From Lantana camara (taxonomy: Eukaryota > Streptophyta > Magnoliopsida > Lamiales > Verbenaceae), in contig CM074860.1 of assembly GCA_037501455.1 (NCBI GenBank), positions 40,000,501-40,064,500 of the forward strand: a stretch of 64,000 nt of DNA, in the 5' to 3' direction. Shown here in pieces: positions 1-12,444 of this stretch. Under the pieces are notes generated by a model that had not been told where the DNA came from, did no database searches, and worked only from the letters and a program-made list of their open reading frames with translations. Each line of letters opens with the position of its first letter. The stretch's first letter is position 1. A program made the translations under genes and the position numbers.

Positions 1-600
1 TAACCGAAGCCGCGCATAGTACCCACGGGAGAGAGAGAGAGAGAAAAGAGATTGGGAGAAATGTGTCTTGTGCACAAGCTATATACAACCGGATATCCTT
101 ATCGCGTAGCAAAGAGTAATATCACGTACAAATAATCGTAAATAAAATTGGTAAAGTTACGAATAAACATTCAAACTCCGAATTAATTTTACAAATTAAA
201 ATGAAAGAGATAGATTTACAAATTAGAGTTTAATTCAATTTAATTTTAGAAACCTTTCGTACAATTTAACGACACTTCATAAACACATGATTGATAGTTA
301 ATCTCAAGGAATTCAAGTAAACCGAAATTAAACAAATTAAGTAACATGATGGATTTAAAATCAACTTGACAATTATTTCATGGAATAAATTTGAATTAAA
401 TCAAATTAGATAGTTAGGGTTAAATATGCACGTGATTAATCAAGATGACAATTAATCTTAGAATAATTAGAATGAACACATATTAAATTGGATTCACATT
501 AAATCACATAATTCAAGAACTCTTAAATTAAACGCACACAAGTGTAGAGACTTACTTGTTAATCTCGTCAGGACGCCCTTCGAGAATACGGGGCGTCACA
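1..600 (-). repeat. 3' LTR of element B, first 600 bases only
   Basis: This matches 10610-11237 almost base for base. The right copy is 28 bases longer, mainly through extra GA repeats near its start and a short duplication near 10815. The LTR begins TGTGACGCCCC on the minus strand at 600. A TATATA box (80-85) and the GA/CT-rich tract at 30-55 correspond to the promoter of the intact copy. Confidence 0.9.
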
Positions 601-613
601 ACCTTCCCCCCTT
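601..613 (-). other. Polypurine tract of element B
   Basis: On the minus strand this reads AAGGGGGGAAGGT directly before the LTR start TGTGACG. That is the expected place and composition for the plus-strand primer of reverse transcription. Element A has a similar tract just before its 3' LTR. Confidence 0.85.
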
Positions 614-1595
614 AAGAGAACCTAGTCCCCAGGTTCCACTGCTAAAATGTAGATCCTCGAGTTGTAGTGCTCCAACTCTTCTCCCGAACTCGCGTGAGAT
701 CATAACTCAAATGGTGAGGCTTACTCCGGTCATTTACATTGAACCTCCTTTAGAATGTCTTGTTATCGTCGAGGTCCATGCGAGTACTTGATCCGTTAGT
801 TGTTTCGAACTCGGTCCGTCATTCCCATGATCGGATAGCTGCAACTGTACCCAACCTCGATGTCATCCCATACTCGCCATTGTAACCGTAGTCAAATCAA
901 GGCGTAATGCAACCACAACAAACAAGAGAGAATCCCATCTCTCAACACGTAAGTGAGAGAGCCCCGTCCCTCAGCACCCACAAGAGAGAGAACCCCGTCT
1001 CTCGAGCACATATAAAAGAGAGAACCCCGTCTCTCAAGCACATAATTGAGAGAACCCCGTCTCTCAACCTAAGTCGGGCAGATTCCAACATCTCCCAACA
1101 TTCTAGTTTGAGAAAATCCAGCATTCCTCAAACCCCTAGATTCAAGAGAATCCAACATCTCCGAATATCTAAGTACAAGAGAATCCAACATCTCTCGTGC
1201 ATAAAACTTAGAAAGAATCCAGCATCTTTCTACCACATAAATAGAGAGAATTCTACATCACTCCAACACGTAAAAAGAGGGAACCTAAGGTCTCTCTTAC
1301 ACATAAATCCACTGATCAGTTATTCATACATACACACATCATAGTAACACTTGACGAAAAGTATGCGATGCATGTTTGGTGTACCTTATACAACTGATAT
1401 CGGTGTCCCTTGAGTATAGATTCAACGCTCATACCTCAACTCAAGGGGGATATCGTGATGGAATCCCTATAAAACAAGATTACAGTATGTATGTACGTTA
1501 TATGAGAAGTTAGTGAGCAATCAAGAGAGTTTTAAATCACATAGTCATAAATAGTTCTCATAAGTACATAACTCATTCATTTCAGCGACAGTTCA
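614..1595 (-). other. Element B interior, 3' part
   Basis: This is non-coding interior between the polypurine tract and the insertion point of solo LTR J; it resumes at 5661. A 145-codon open frame on the plus strand (907-1344) only reflects the regular hairpin repeat described separately and has no recognisable domain. No pol motif is present on either strand. Confidence 0.7.
926..1298. repeat. Tandem array of about eleven 30-bp mini-hairpins
   Basis: Units repeat every 29-32 bases. Well-formed copies start at 926, 955, 986, 1018 and 1048; the next ones are degenerate (near 1076, 1108, 1146, 1178, 1209, 1243 and 1275). Each has a purine arm, a centre such as ACCCCG or ATCCAGCA, and a complementary pyrimidine arm. 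Stems stay paired while their sequence changes: GAGAGA/TCTCTC at 1018-1035, TAGAAAGA/TCTTTCTA at 1209-1232, TTGAG/CTCAA at 1108-1131, and AAGAGGGA/TCTCTCTT with a wobble pair at 1275-1298. The array sits about 0.3 kb from the polypurine tract. Confidence 0.85.
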
Positions 1596-4500
1596 TGTAG
1601 CACCCCAAGGGGTGGGGCACCACACCCCCGCACTATGACCCGACACGTGTACGAAATGGAAAGTCCGCACACGCACCAAGTCACAGCGAACGGGTGACAA
1701 TCAAAAGCCAACCTAAGCTAGGCGGTACCTAAACCCTGAACAAGCGCAAATATGCAAGACCTGAATGCGGAAGCGATACAAATATGAATTCTCAAAAACC
1801 TTAATCAGCAATCATAATTCATATATTTCAAAAAATAACTCAACATCAACTAAACGGGTTCAACTGTCCTAGAAACCTGTCCCGATCAAACATATAATCA
1901 AAACGGGTTCAACTAAACCGAGCACCTGTCCTAACCTGTCCCGAAATTCATACATTCAAATCATGAGTACCAACCTGCTTAATATATATACATATCATAT
2001 ACATAGTTTCCTTCACAAATCAAAACGAGGTATTTAACAAATAAAACAGACCGATACAGACTCAACAGACCCGACTCAAAGCCGCCTAGCTCCAACCTGC
2101 AAGAACTGAAAAGTGGAAAAGAAGGGGGGGTCAGTCTCTAGAAGACTGAGCGAGCAGGAGCGATAAATATATATAAAAACATGCGCATGCAAGTCATAAA
2201 TCCCGAGCAAGGTTTTATTTAAAGTTAGTTCCCAAAAAGGGCAAAAGAATGACTAAGCAATGCTCAGACTTTACGACTATTCATATTAAATTCATTAAGT
2301 TCATAATTCATAGATAAACATAAAGGCTCAGCGAGCGAGCGTGCATCATCTCCAACCAAACTCCGACCGTGTACGACAAATATCATTAATACATTAATAG
2401 GTGATCATGCAATATATCATAATACACACAAATCATATATCATATCCTAAACATATTCGTTTGGGCAATCCGTGTCCCGGCCTTCCCGCACGGTGCCTAA
2501 CAATCATAACATAATCATAATCATAATCATAAAATAAGTTCCAACCTTCTTCCTCCGGGTGGTGGACGGGTTAGCAAGACCCGACCACCTCATAATAATG
2601 GCTAGAGGGGTTCATGAGTCCCCAAAAGCCTGACTAGCGTTTTCTCATCAAAACTCCTGACGAGATCCGTTTCGACGTAAAGATAGTGGAACTAGCACAT
2701 GTGATCACCGTCGGCCCATGCCTCCCCGGATAGCCACATGTACTAAGTCCCTGGGCCCGTGAACATATCATACATGCAATCTCGCCAAAACATTTCAATT
2801 CATAAGAAACATAACATATTTCATAATTTTGGAGAAAAGGTTACTCGATAATAATTTACTTGATGACTCAACTTTGAAAATAACATATACATATATACAT
2901 AAGGTTTTGGCCAAAACTTGTCACATAAGGGTCGTAGGGTTTAATATATAAGTAGAAGGAAAACACCCTCACCTGGTACCAGACAAAGCCAAAACCCAAA
3001 GCAAATGGTCCACCCCGGAACCTGCACGACCATAAGTCACCACCCCGGGTGCACCTGTACCAACTGATCACACAAAACACAGTACAAAACTCAGACTCAG
3101 ACTCAGACAACCATATAAAGACGCACGGCACATGCTCAAGTACTTAAGAAATGCAATTACATAAGCAAAGTTCATAATCATACTGATTACTTGTAAAATA
3201 AAATATCACATAGCTCAACATATTCATAAAACACATTAAGAGATGTTCTTATGCACAATTAATTCAATCAAACAAAATGGAAAGGCAATGCATGCCACAT
3301 TATTTCATATAAATTCATATATCAAATAACCAATTCATATTTATACGAATAACTTATTTCTTACGTGCAAAAGTTTCTAATTTAATCATATAAGTTTCAT
3401 ACAATTCATATATTGCATAATAGGATTATTTCAAATTAAGTAATTAAACCTAAATTACAAAGTCTCAAATTAAATCATCCAAGACATACTAATTCAATTA
3501 TGGCTAAATCATAAATTGCATAAAAAATTCTTATATCATATAATAAATTCCATTTCAAGTCATATTTTACATTTTATACAAAATCCACATATTACGAGGC
3601 CAATTGAATCGTATAATAGCATGTGACGAATTTCGACTATGCCATTTAATCATTCAAAGTTCATACAATTCATACATTGCATAATAGATTCAAATTCAAT
3701 TTAGGTAATTAAACGTTAATTGCAAAAATCTCAAATTTAATTATTCAAGGCATAATAAATCAACTTTTACTTCATCAAAATTAGCATAATCGTTTTCAAA
3801 TGATAAGGTTCAATTAATTCAAGTTATACAAATTTACATTTTCTAAAATTACATAAACACCCCTTCTACAAGGGCTATATTACATTTAATGGCATGAAAC
3901 GAAACTATTATCAACAATAATCATAAAATCATACATTCATCATTCATTAAATATTTTCAAATACCATACAATGCATATTTATTAATTTATCGAGCATACA
4001 AGAGCGAATTACATTTTAAAACAATTAACAACTAATATAATTCAAAATAACGGGGTTCAATTCACCATTCAAAGCATCAATACATATCACATTTCACTTA
4101 ATACATGATTTTATATCTGTTGGCATACATATTGATCGACAAATACAACAATACACAATTTATTGCAATTAAAACAATTAATTCCAAATATTCAAATTAT
4201 ACCACATAAATCACAATAAATCAACCGGGCATCCGATTGACGAACGGAAAGTGGCGTTGAACTCACCACGACGAGAGGAACTTGCTGTCCGAAGGGCGTC
4301 GGAATGCCGCCACCGGAACCAGCCGAACCGCCACGCACAGCCGCCGGACCACCACCTCCGGTGGTCGGAAAATTCCTCGGAAGGACAGAAATGTACGCCT
4401 CGGCCTGCTTGACAAAAGCCCTCAATCAATTTCAGAAAATACCAAACACGTCGGACTTCGTTGACGAAAAACCGAACCAAATCCGAACGACGAAAATAGA

Positions 4501-5655
4501 AATTAAACGCAAACCATAAAACGAAAATGAAATCCGAGCATACCATTGGAAAGCTCGTAGCAAGCCCTTCAAAAGCCCCTATCCAATTTGCCGGAAAAAT
4601 CATTGGAGAGAGAAGCCACCGGTCCAGGCCGGTTCACCACTGGTTCACCACCGGTCCGCCGCCAACGGCCGGTTCCTGGAACGCCGATGCCATCCGCTAT
4701 GTTTCGTCATTCCAAGCAAGTTTTGTAAAGGGAGCACCACCAAAACCGGGCGGAAAAGGTCCCAAATCCGCCGCCGAAAAACTGCCACTGCGTCACCACC
4801 GGTTTTCGCCACCTACGGTCACCGGTTGCTTGATTTGAGGTCGGAAATGGACTCAGGAGGTCAAAATAGGTCGAATAGGGTCAAGCTCCGCCCACGAAAC
4901 TCGTCGGAGCACAGCGGAGCCGCCGTGCTACAGTGTCGGGCGTCCGCCACCACCACTTCGGGCGGCGCGTGCGGCCCAACCGCGGCCCGGATGGCCGTGC
5001 CGCCGATGCCGGTCGAAGCGCCAGGATATCCTCATTCAGATGGGGTGGCGCGTGTCGAAGAATCGTCGCCGGAGACCGTCGCGAAGAGGCGGCTCTAAGC
5101 CGCGCCACCTACTGCTCGTCATAGCTCCACCATCGCTGAATTTCGAGCCTCGATTCTTGTACCATCATGACGGGCTCGTCGAGCTGATAAATTTCCACTA
5201 CTCAAACGTCGAATTCCGTCGAGAAACGAGCGAGAACGAGCTAGTGTGTGCAAATACACCTTCGAGTGTGTGTGTACAGTGTTAGATCGCGGGAGAAAGA
5301 GAGAGAAAGCTGGAGCTGAGGTTCTGGCACGCAAAACGAGGATCCGGGGTATATATCTCGGGTCCTCGTACACAAAAACGATCGGAAGAACAGGCTAACG
5401 AAGTCAGAATGGGGCAAACTTAGAGTCTACGGACTCGTTTCGATGCCCCGAATGCAAAAGAGGGGTCAAAGAGGTCGAACTCTCCACCGAACGAGAAACG
5501 ACCGAATAACCCCTAAAAAGAGAAAATTACAAACAGGCCCCTAAACTCTAAAAGAGTTCAAAATAGGGTCAAGCAAAGCACAAAATCACCGAATTAAACA
5601 CACAAAGAAGTTGAAATGTGGCGTACCTTATACGTCGGACGAGCGGGGTGTTACA
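1596..5655 (-). mobile_element. Solo LTR J (4060 bp) inside element B
   Basis: On the minus strand it starts TGTAACACCCC at 5655 and ends GTGCTACA-like at 1596 (plus strand TGTAGCACCCC). The five bases on each side are GTTCA (1591-1595 and 5656-5660), an exact target duplication, and there is no primer-binding site or interior beside it. It is therefore a solo LTR left by LTR-LTR recombination. In transcription order it holds a TATA box and CT-rich patch, a GC-rich stretch (about 5300-4200), an AT-rich stretch, a predicted 91-nt leader exon (3063-2973), hairpin I (2643-2665), hairpin II (2132-2148) and the terminal GC-rich block. It belongs with the long LTRs of B and N. Confidence 0.93.
5280..5356 (-). 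promoter_or_regulatory. Core promoter of solo LTR J: TATA box and Y patch
   Basis: On the minus strand an ATATATA box (5356-5350) is followed about 40 bases downstream by a CT-rich tract (about 5312-5290), a layout typical of plant pol II promoters. The aligned place in LTR N has GATAAAAC (53757-53764) followed by a long CT tract. The transcription start has not been mapped. Confidence 0.6.
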
Positions 5656-6375
5656 GTTCATAACAAGTAGAAATTTCAAGTTACAAATACTAGATCAGGT
5701 ATCCAAGTTATCACAATTAAAACAACAATAGTCATCACCAACATCAAGCAAAACAAGGTAAGAGTATTTAAACGATGCATGTATGCAAATGCCATGAATG
5801 CTTGGCGTACTGTTAACCAAAGTGTAAAAATCTTGACAAGAAAGTCGAGATGAAGCAGTAGGAGTTGTTTAAGCCGACAATGATGCAACCCTCGTCATCT
5901 GAACCTCTTTGTCTTGAGTCTTTTCATAAAGTGGTAACTCAGTAAAGCTCGTTTATCACCAAAGCCCTTACTAGACCGTAATCCTTGCTCAACTAGAATC
6001 ATCTTCAGTTTCTCCCAAGAATTCTCATTTATGTGTTAAATCTTAGTCTGCTCATCTTCAAGGAGTTGTTCATGGTTCGTTTGTCAATTAGATATGTGCC
6101 TCAGAGTTTCGTTGAGTGGTCGTGGTGCTAAGCACTTCCCAAAGCAATCCATGGTATATGATCCTGAAACTTGGATAAAGTCTTTCGACATCTAAGTGTT
6201 CTATTCTCACCTCAACAGTGTCTTCCATCTCATCTTGAAGAAACAACCAAAGAGTTAACAACCAATCTTGTCTTGTCGTTCGTTAACTCTAAACGGCACC
6301 AAAACCTTCAACACTCACCGATGGTTTGTAGCTCGTTGCTTAAGTAACATGGTTACCTGTCCACATCCCTTGAAC

Positions 6376-6590
6376 TTGATCGAATTCTTCTACATTAACT
6401 CGTTTCCATCAACAAGGTCACTACTCCCAAATAAACGAATCATCAAGGCGAAAGCTCATCAAACTCCTTCAAACGGTTCTACTTGATCATACTCTCCACC
6501 ATTGACTCATTTCCTCAACAAGGTGACTACTTTCAGATGAACGAATCCTCAAGGTTAAAATTCGTCAAACTTCATCTTTCAATTGACTTT
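6376..6590. repeat. Two-unit tandem repeat, period 106 bp
   Basis: The segment CAACAAGGTCACTAC near 6410 recurs as CAACAAGGTGACTAC near 6516, and the sequence around it repeats at the same distance (for example CTTGATC at about 6376 and 6484). The copies are clearly diverged. The repeat lies in pol-less interior of B and I cannot assign a role to it. Confidence 0.7.
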
Positions 6591-7039
6591 AAGATAGTAA
6601 ATCAATATAGCAATTCTCATTCCTTCAACTCTGAACCTTTTCATGAACATTGATCTTGGTAAAGAATCCTTTCATCTTCGAATTATGGCGTGTTTTCGTT
6701 ATAGTACCAATAAGTAGTGTTGACGGAGGGAAATCTTAGTATTGACTCATAGGGCACCCTGAAATTCAAACACTAAAATCGATGCATGAGGGTTAAAGAT
6801 GCAAATGAAATGTAACACGCATATCACGTAAATGCAACAATTAGTTGTAATTTATAAATCACATAAAATAAGATGTTGCATAATCAAAGTCATAATGTGC
6901 ACACAATCATATAATCACGAAATAATTCATGCCGAAGGGTAAAAGTATCAAGTCAACCAAATGCAATGCGCAGTTATTCCTATGCCGTACGATCTAGACA
7001 GACTCAACACGACTCAAGAGCTCGGTTTTGCAACCTAGA

Positions 7040-7051
7040 GCTCTGATACCA
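7040..7051 (-). other. Primer-binding site of element B
   Basis: The minus strand reads TGGTATCAGAGC, complementary to the 3' end of plant initiator tRNA-Met, eight bases inside the 5' LTR edge. The complementarity ends after these 12 bases. It fixes which LTR of B is the 5' one. Confidence 0.93.
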
Positions 7052-7059
7052 CTTAAGGA

Positions 7060-10000
7060 TGTAACACCCCAAACGGAGGATGCCACATCCCCCGCACTAA
7101 GACCCAGACCCGATCACGAAATGGAAAGTCCATGCCCTAATCCGGATCAAAGCGAACGGGAGACCAACTCACACACTAGGCTAGGCGGATCAAACTCGAC
7201 AGACTCCGAGCGCGGAAGCAATTTAAACAATTATCATCAGATAGCGGAAGCAATTAAATCAATGTACAAAATAAGTGACGGGTTCAACTAGCATAAATAC
7301 CTAGTCCCGAATATCAGCATACATAACAGGTGACGGGTTCAACTAGCATAGATACCTAGTCCCGAATCTCAAATCATCGCAACGTAATAAACCAACATAA
7401 GTATCAGCAGAATAGCTAATTACATCCAAATGCTAGCATACTAACCCCACACGGGTTTAAGTCTAAGTAGAGCATAAAACATAATCTCCAAAAGCGAAAT
7501 AAGAATACATAACATAAATAGAGTATGTGACAAATGCATCTTAACACCAACTAAACCGACAAGTGTGACCCAGAAGACTCACATCCGCCTAGCTCAAGCC
7601 AAAAGAAACCTGCAACTAAAAGATAAAATGAGGTGTCAGTCAACTGACTGAGTGAGGGGGCTAATGCACACCCACTGTATATATATAGAGCATAGCACAT
7701 ATCAGAAGGGTGGACTCATGAACCAGAGATAGGTGTTGCATACCAAAGACATTTCCAAAAGTACCCAAAAGATAGTTATAAGTATAAGCTTTAGAAAACA
7801 TTTCAGAAACTCTATCTCGATTCATGATTCCCAGACAGAACAGAACACATGCTCGGCGAGTACGAGCTTCCAACCTTTACTCCTCAGAACATATCAAATC
7901 ATAGAATACAAAAGTCAATCCAACCGTCACACCAATGATGGAGGGGATGTACCATCCCCAAACCATCCATATCAGACAAACCCTCAAAGGGTTGCGAACC
8001 CACAAGAGTCCTCCCCGGCTGTACACCGAAGGCTCAAGATATCACGCCTCCCCTATCTCCCTGAGTCGCGCGATGATATCTCAAATGGAGACTATGCACA
8101 GGCCGAGCCCTGACGGCCCTATACCGTCCCAGGGATTCCTTACCCATAGCTCCTCGGATCCACATACATACATACATACAGATGCCAATATTTCATGGCC
8201 AACTCGCTACAGAAACATAACATAACATACTTTTCAAAACAACTTACATATGCTTTCATATCTAATTTTCCCAAAACAGAGTTGATTCACAAGGTCATAA
8301 ACATATCATATCCAACACATACGTATTTATAATAGATATACTCGCATGCAAGGGTAGAATTCAGCATATAAAGGCCATAGGTCGCATAACTATACAAAAT
8401 CCTAAATCTCACCTCGTGAAAGTAGAGTCTGAGAGTGTGAAGGGTCAAACACTCTAAACCTCGGGCCCACCGGCACCACCAAACTCTGTGAGAAGACATA
8501 CAGAAGCCCAGACTTAGACTCTATATGAACCAAACAAGACGCACGGTGTTGCTCAACATGATCGTGGTTATGCATAAGTGTTCATGTTGTGCTTGGATAA
8601 GGTGTCGTGGTCATTCAAAGCATATCAATGCTCAACAATGTCATATTTACAAGCAACCATCATGCAATTCCATATCCAAAGATGCAAGATCAATTTAGGA
8701 AGTCAATGTATTCACAAAATGCATATTAAATCATCCAATGTCACAGGGTTCAATTATAATATTATAATTAAGCATCAAGTTCATGTCGAGTTATAAAGTG
8801 CATAAGTAAGAGCAACTTGATCATATAAACATACAAAGTTGTTGTACGTAGATGGCATGCTTGATACAAGTGCATTAATTCACTTAAGATCATACTTTAC
8901 AACTTCACAACATGTTTGGTACACAAGCTCAAGTCACATTCATAGTTTCATAAATATTACACTTACATCCCCTAAGTCATTTATAAAAGTTTAGAATTAT
9001 TACACATACATCCCCTTAGTTGATTACTAAGCATAATTGTTCGTTTAAAGTGTTTATACAATTATTCAACTAGGAATTAATTACTTACAAACATGACAAT
9101 TATCAATTTATAGTAATTCATAATATACCATTTTCAAGTAGTAAGAGTAAATCAAGATATTACAATTCTAACTCCTATCATGCATCAAGTCTCAAGTTTT
9201 TTAAGCATCTTTCATGTATCTCAATTTATATTTGAAACATAATTTACAACAAACATAACATTGAGAACGTCTCAAATCCATATAGAGAAATCACAACATG
9301 TTCGTTCTTCTAAAATATCATTCAAGTTCATTTAGTCACATAAAAGATTAGTTTCTAAATATTACACTAACACCCCTTCGTACTTAACAAATAGCGTAAA
9401 TTCATCACATCGGGATTCAAATTGTAAATCGAAACTTTCATGCATATCACAATCCATTCAATACATGTTTTCGTATACGATTGTAATACATCTCGATCAA
9501 CAAACCAACAATAAACAATTTATTTGCACTTAAAACAATTAATTCAACTAATCACAATTACGCAAAATAATTCGTAATAAATAGATCGAGTGTTCGATTA
9601 ACGAACGGAAAGTGTCGTTGAACTCACCATAACGAGACGAACATTCTGACCAAACGCCGCCAGAACGCCACCACTGTAGCTGCCGGAATTTGGCCGGACC
9701 GCCGCCGGGCCGCCGGAAAAATCCCAAAAATCAATCCTGAATGAAGTCTTCGTGCCCGTTCCGAATCCTCGATCAATTTCTGGAAATTCCAAGTCAATCT
9801 CCTCCAATTTCAGATCTAAGAACACGAAAACCCTAAAATCTTCAAACTCAAATTACTTCCAAACCGGTGAACCAAAATGCGATCCGAAAGAAGCATCGGC
9901 TTACCCATGACGAGCTCTTCGAAAGCAATAAGGTAGCTCGCCGGAAAAATCCTCGGAGCTACTGCCGTCGTTGCACCGCCACTTTGCCGCCGCGATCCGC

Positions 10001-11237
10001 CGCCAAACCACCGAATCTGGAGTCGCCTGATCTCAGGCTACTAGTTCACGCCGTTCCGAACAACTTTCGTGAAGAGCCCGAGGACAAAAGATGGCCGGAA
10101 AAGGCCCCCGTTGACCGCCGAATAATCTGCCACCGCACGCATCGCCGGAACCACCACCTACGGCCAAGATCTGGTGAAATTGATGCCGGAAATGAACTCA
10201 GGGGGTCGAAAAACCTTGGAAACCATCAAGCCCCGTCGAAAACCACCGTCGGAAGCGGTGAAATCACGCCGCTACAGGAACGGGCGCCGCCGCCGCGAGC
10301 TTCAGGGGGTGCGTGCGGCGCCGTCTCGGCTTCGATGGCCGTACCTCTGACGTCAAACGAAGTGCCGGGATGTCCTCTTTCTCGGCATGTGGTGCGTGTA
10401 TCGAGGGGATGGCCGGAAACTGCCGCGAAGGCCGGCGAAGTGGCGGCGGTCTGACAGCTCCGCCGCTGCTACTGAAATCCGGCCATAAATCCACCACCGT
10501 TTGTCGTTAGGCCATGAAATTGGTACTCTTGCGTACGTCTCATCGAGATAATCGAAATGGACTATTCTTTTACTGAATTCCGTCGAGAAACGATCGAGTT
10601 ATGGGCTCGTAACCGAAGCCGCGCATAGTACCATCGGGAGAGAGAGTGAGAGAGGAGAAAGAGAGAGAGAAAAGAGATTGGGAGAAATGTGTCTTGTGCA
10701 CAAGCTATATACAACCGGGTATCCTTATCGCGTAGCAAAGAGTAATATCGCGTACAAATAATCGTAAATAAAATTGGTAAAGTTACGAATAAACATTCAA
10801 ACTCCGAATTAATTTTACTTTAATTTTACAAATTAAAATGAAACAGATAGATTTACCAATTAGAGTTTAATTCAATTTAATTTTAGAAACCTTTCGTACA
10901 ATTTAACGACACTTCGTAAACACATGATTGATAGTTAATCTCAAGGAATTCAAGTAAACCGAAATTAAACAAGTTAAGTAACATGATGGATTTAAAATCA
11001 ACTTGACAATTATTTCATGGAATAAATTTGAATTAAATCAAATTAGATAGTTAAGGTTAAATATGCACGTGATTAATCAAGTTGACAACTAATCTTAGAA
11101 TAATTCGAATGAACACATGTTAAATTGGATTCACATTAAATCACATAATTCAAGAACTCTTAAATTAAACGCACACAAGTGTAGAGACTTACTTGTTAAT
11201 GTCGTCAGGACGCCCTTCGAGAATACGGGGCGTCACA
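7060..11237 (-). repeat. 5' LTR of element B (4178 bp)
   Basis: On the minus strand it starts TGTGACGCCCC at 11237 and ends GTGTTACA at 7060, next to the primer-binding site. Its layout follows LTRs J and N: TATA box and GA/CT tract (10710-10620), GC-rich stretch (about 10520-9600) with a GTGAGT-like donor at its end, AT-rich stretch, a GAG|GTGAG donor near 8410, hairpin II (7637-7650) and the terminal block. GC-rich open frames on both strands (for example 195 codons on plus at 9867) are not kept in J or N and are not called as genes. Confidence 0.92.
10620..10711 (-). promoter_or_regulatory. Core promoter of the 5' LTR of B
   Basis: The minus strand has TGTATATAG (TATA core 10711-10706) followed by an imperfect palindrome GCTTGTGCACAAG and then a CT-rich tract (about 10680-10625). 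The same elements occur in the 3' LTR copy at 80-85 and 30-55. TATA plus a downstream pyrimidine patch is a common plant promoter pattern. Confidence 0.6.
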
Positions 11238-12444
11238 GGTATAAGCTTTAAAGGGTGTCGCCTTAGACAACTGATTCAAGGCTTATGCTGGGGCTGCACA
11301 AGTGATTCATGGAAGTGAATGAGAATCAAGAAAGGACCTACACTTGCATTTGGAAGGTGATCTCTTATTGTGTAAGTTATTCATATGCCATATAGATCAA
11401 GACATCAAGAAAAGGGTTTTTTGGATTGAGATCAAATGGATATGAAATGCACTTAGCTTTAAGACCAGATTATTATGGTTCTGATTATTCCCTTACCCTA
11501 GATCTTGGTTGAGAGATAGTAAGTAGGAGGATTGTATCTCATATGAATCAATGACTTAAAGGTTCTGTCGAATCGAGACATTCCAATTCAGCTAGGGGTT
11601 AAACACCTGTTGCTAGACTATGGTCGTTTAATCTGTGGACTGATTAATTAATTAGTGAATTAATTAATTAGGGTCACTACTAACTGAATTGAGAACCTAG
11701 AGGGTCACACACAACAACTTGGTTACATGAGTTAAGGCTTTAAAATGATTAAACGAGTTGATCACACCAGGAGGGTTCCACACGTGTGAGACACACGTGT
11801 GGTTCACTTGATTGGCACGTGTCCTTGGGGACACGTGTGTCACACGTGTATATTGTTTATGTATTAAATAATTAATGTATTAATTATTTAATAGACTTTG
11901 GTTTAATTTTGAATTAAAATGAAAGTCTTATTTTGGAGAAATTAATCTATTTAATTAATTATGAATTAATTAGATAAATAAGTTATTTATTTATTAATAA
12001 ATAAAGTATAATATTATCCAAAAGCACTAGGTTCGGCCGCCCCTCTCGAGCTATACATAGGGGAGCCCGAGCTCCCCTTAGGGATTGATCGATTCTTCTT
12101 GGTTCATGTGTTGAACACCATCCTTTCTCCAAGATCACATAAACCCTAGGTTAAGCCTAAACACTAACTAGAGAACTAGCATCCTTACTAGTTAGATTGT
12201 AGTCAAGTTGGTGGACTATCTCTTGAGAGCTTCAAGTTAGAAGTTTTTAAAGATCCGAGCTTTACCAAGGAGAGGGGATCAAGCCGCGAGAAGAGCGTTC
12301 TTGGGTGGCTTGAAACGCTTCAAGAAAGATTATTGAAAAGTAAGTTTCTTTGCCTTACGAATTTGGATTCATGATTGCGAGTTTCGATCCTTTTGTTGGA
12401 AAATTTTAAAATTTTCGCTGCTTTCTGATTCCTTTTTTCCAACA
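11238..12444 (+). mobile_element. LTR-like fragment I of another family
   Basis: This AT-rich stretch does not resemble the gypsy LTRs around it. It has a candidate TATA (TATACATA near 12051) followed by a hairpin GGGGAGC/GCTCCCC, and it ends TTTCCAACA at 12444, an end common in plant copia LTRs. No primer-binding site follows. At 12445 the interior of F resumes, shown by similarity to the interior of O around 62600. Its left part was probably displaced by element B and lies beyond the window. A segment TGTTGGAAAA near 12394 is inverted relative to the end, so a smaller unit at 12394-12444 is an alternative. The class is a guess. Confidence 0.45.
11778..11849. promoter_or_regulatory. Cluster of four G-box-like ACGTGT palindromes
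   Basis: Two inverted repeats lie back to back. CCACACGTGTG and its complement are separated by three bases (11778-11802), and CACGTGTCC/GGACACGTG are separated by four bases just after. A further CACACGTGTA follows. ACGTG cores bind plant bZIP and bHLH factors. The cluster lies about 200 bases upstream of the TATA-like site of fragment I. Confidence 0.5.

Larger units (their letters stand above)
5656..7059 (-). other. Element B interior, 5' part and leader
   Basis: The interior resumes after the J target duplication and runs to the 5' LTR. It holds the primer-binding site, the family leader motif (6976-6999, containing CGTACGGCATAGGA on the minus strand) and a twofold tandem repeat. I found no reading frame with a known domain on either strand. 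The leader motif at this spacing from the LTR is shared with A, E, F, N, O and P. Confidence 0.75.
1..11237 (-). mobile_element. Element B: non-autonomous LTR retrotransposon, cut by window start
   Basis: Positions 1-600 and 10610-11237 are near-identical copies of the start of one LTR, both reading on the minus strand. Between them lie a polypurine tract next to the left copy and an initiator tRNA-Met primer-binding site next to the right copy, so this is one minus-strand element with its 3' LTR at the left. Without the inserted solo LTR J (1596-5655) the interior is only about 2.4 kb. It has no gag, protease, reverse transcriptase or integrase reading frame that I can recognise. It would need proteins from a relative such as element A. 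The two LTR ends differ by a few substitutions and small indels, so B is older than A. The outer end of its 3' LTR lies outside the window, so the target duplication cannot be checked. Confidence 0.85.

Noticed and set aside
926..1298. Regular repeat-spacer look of a CRISPR array
   Set aside because: The spacing is regular, but the intervals are themselves repeated, the repeats are degenerate hairpins, no cas gene exists, and the DNA is from a plant.
907..1344. 145-codon open frame on the plus strand
   Set aside because: It is a by-product of the 30-bp hairpin array, has no domain, and lies antisense to the host element.
9867..10454. 195-codon open frame on the plus strand, the longest outside gag-pol after the E fragments
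   Set aside because: It is antisense to LTR transcription in a GC-rich block where stops are rare, and it is not preserved in the homologous blocks of J and N.
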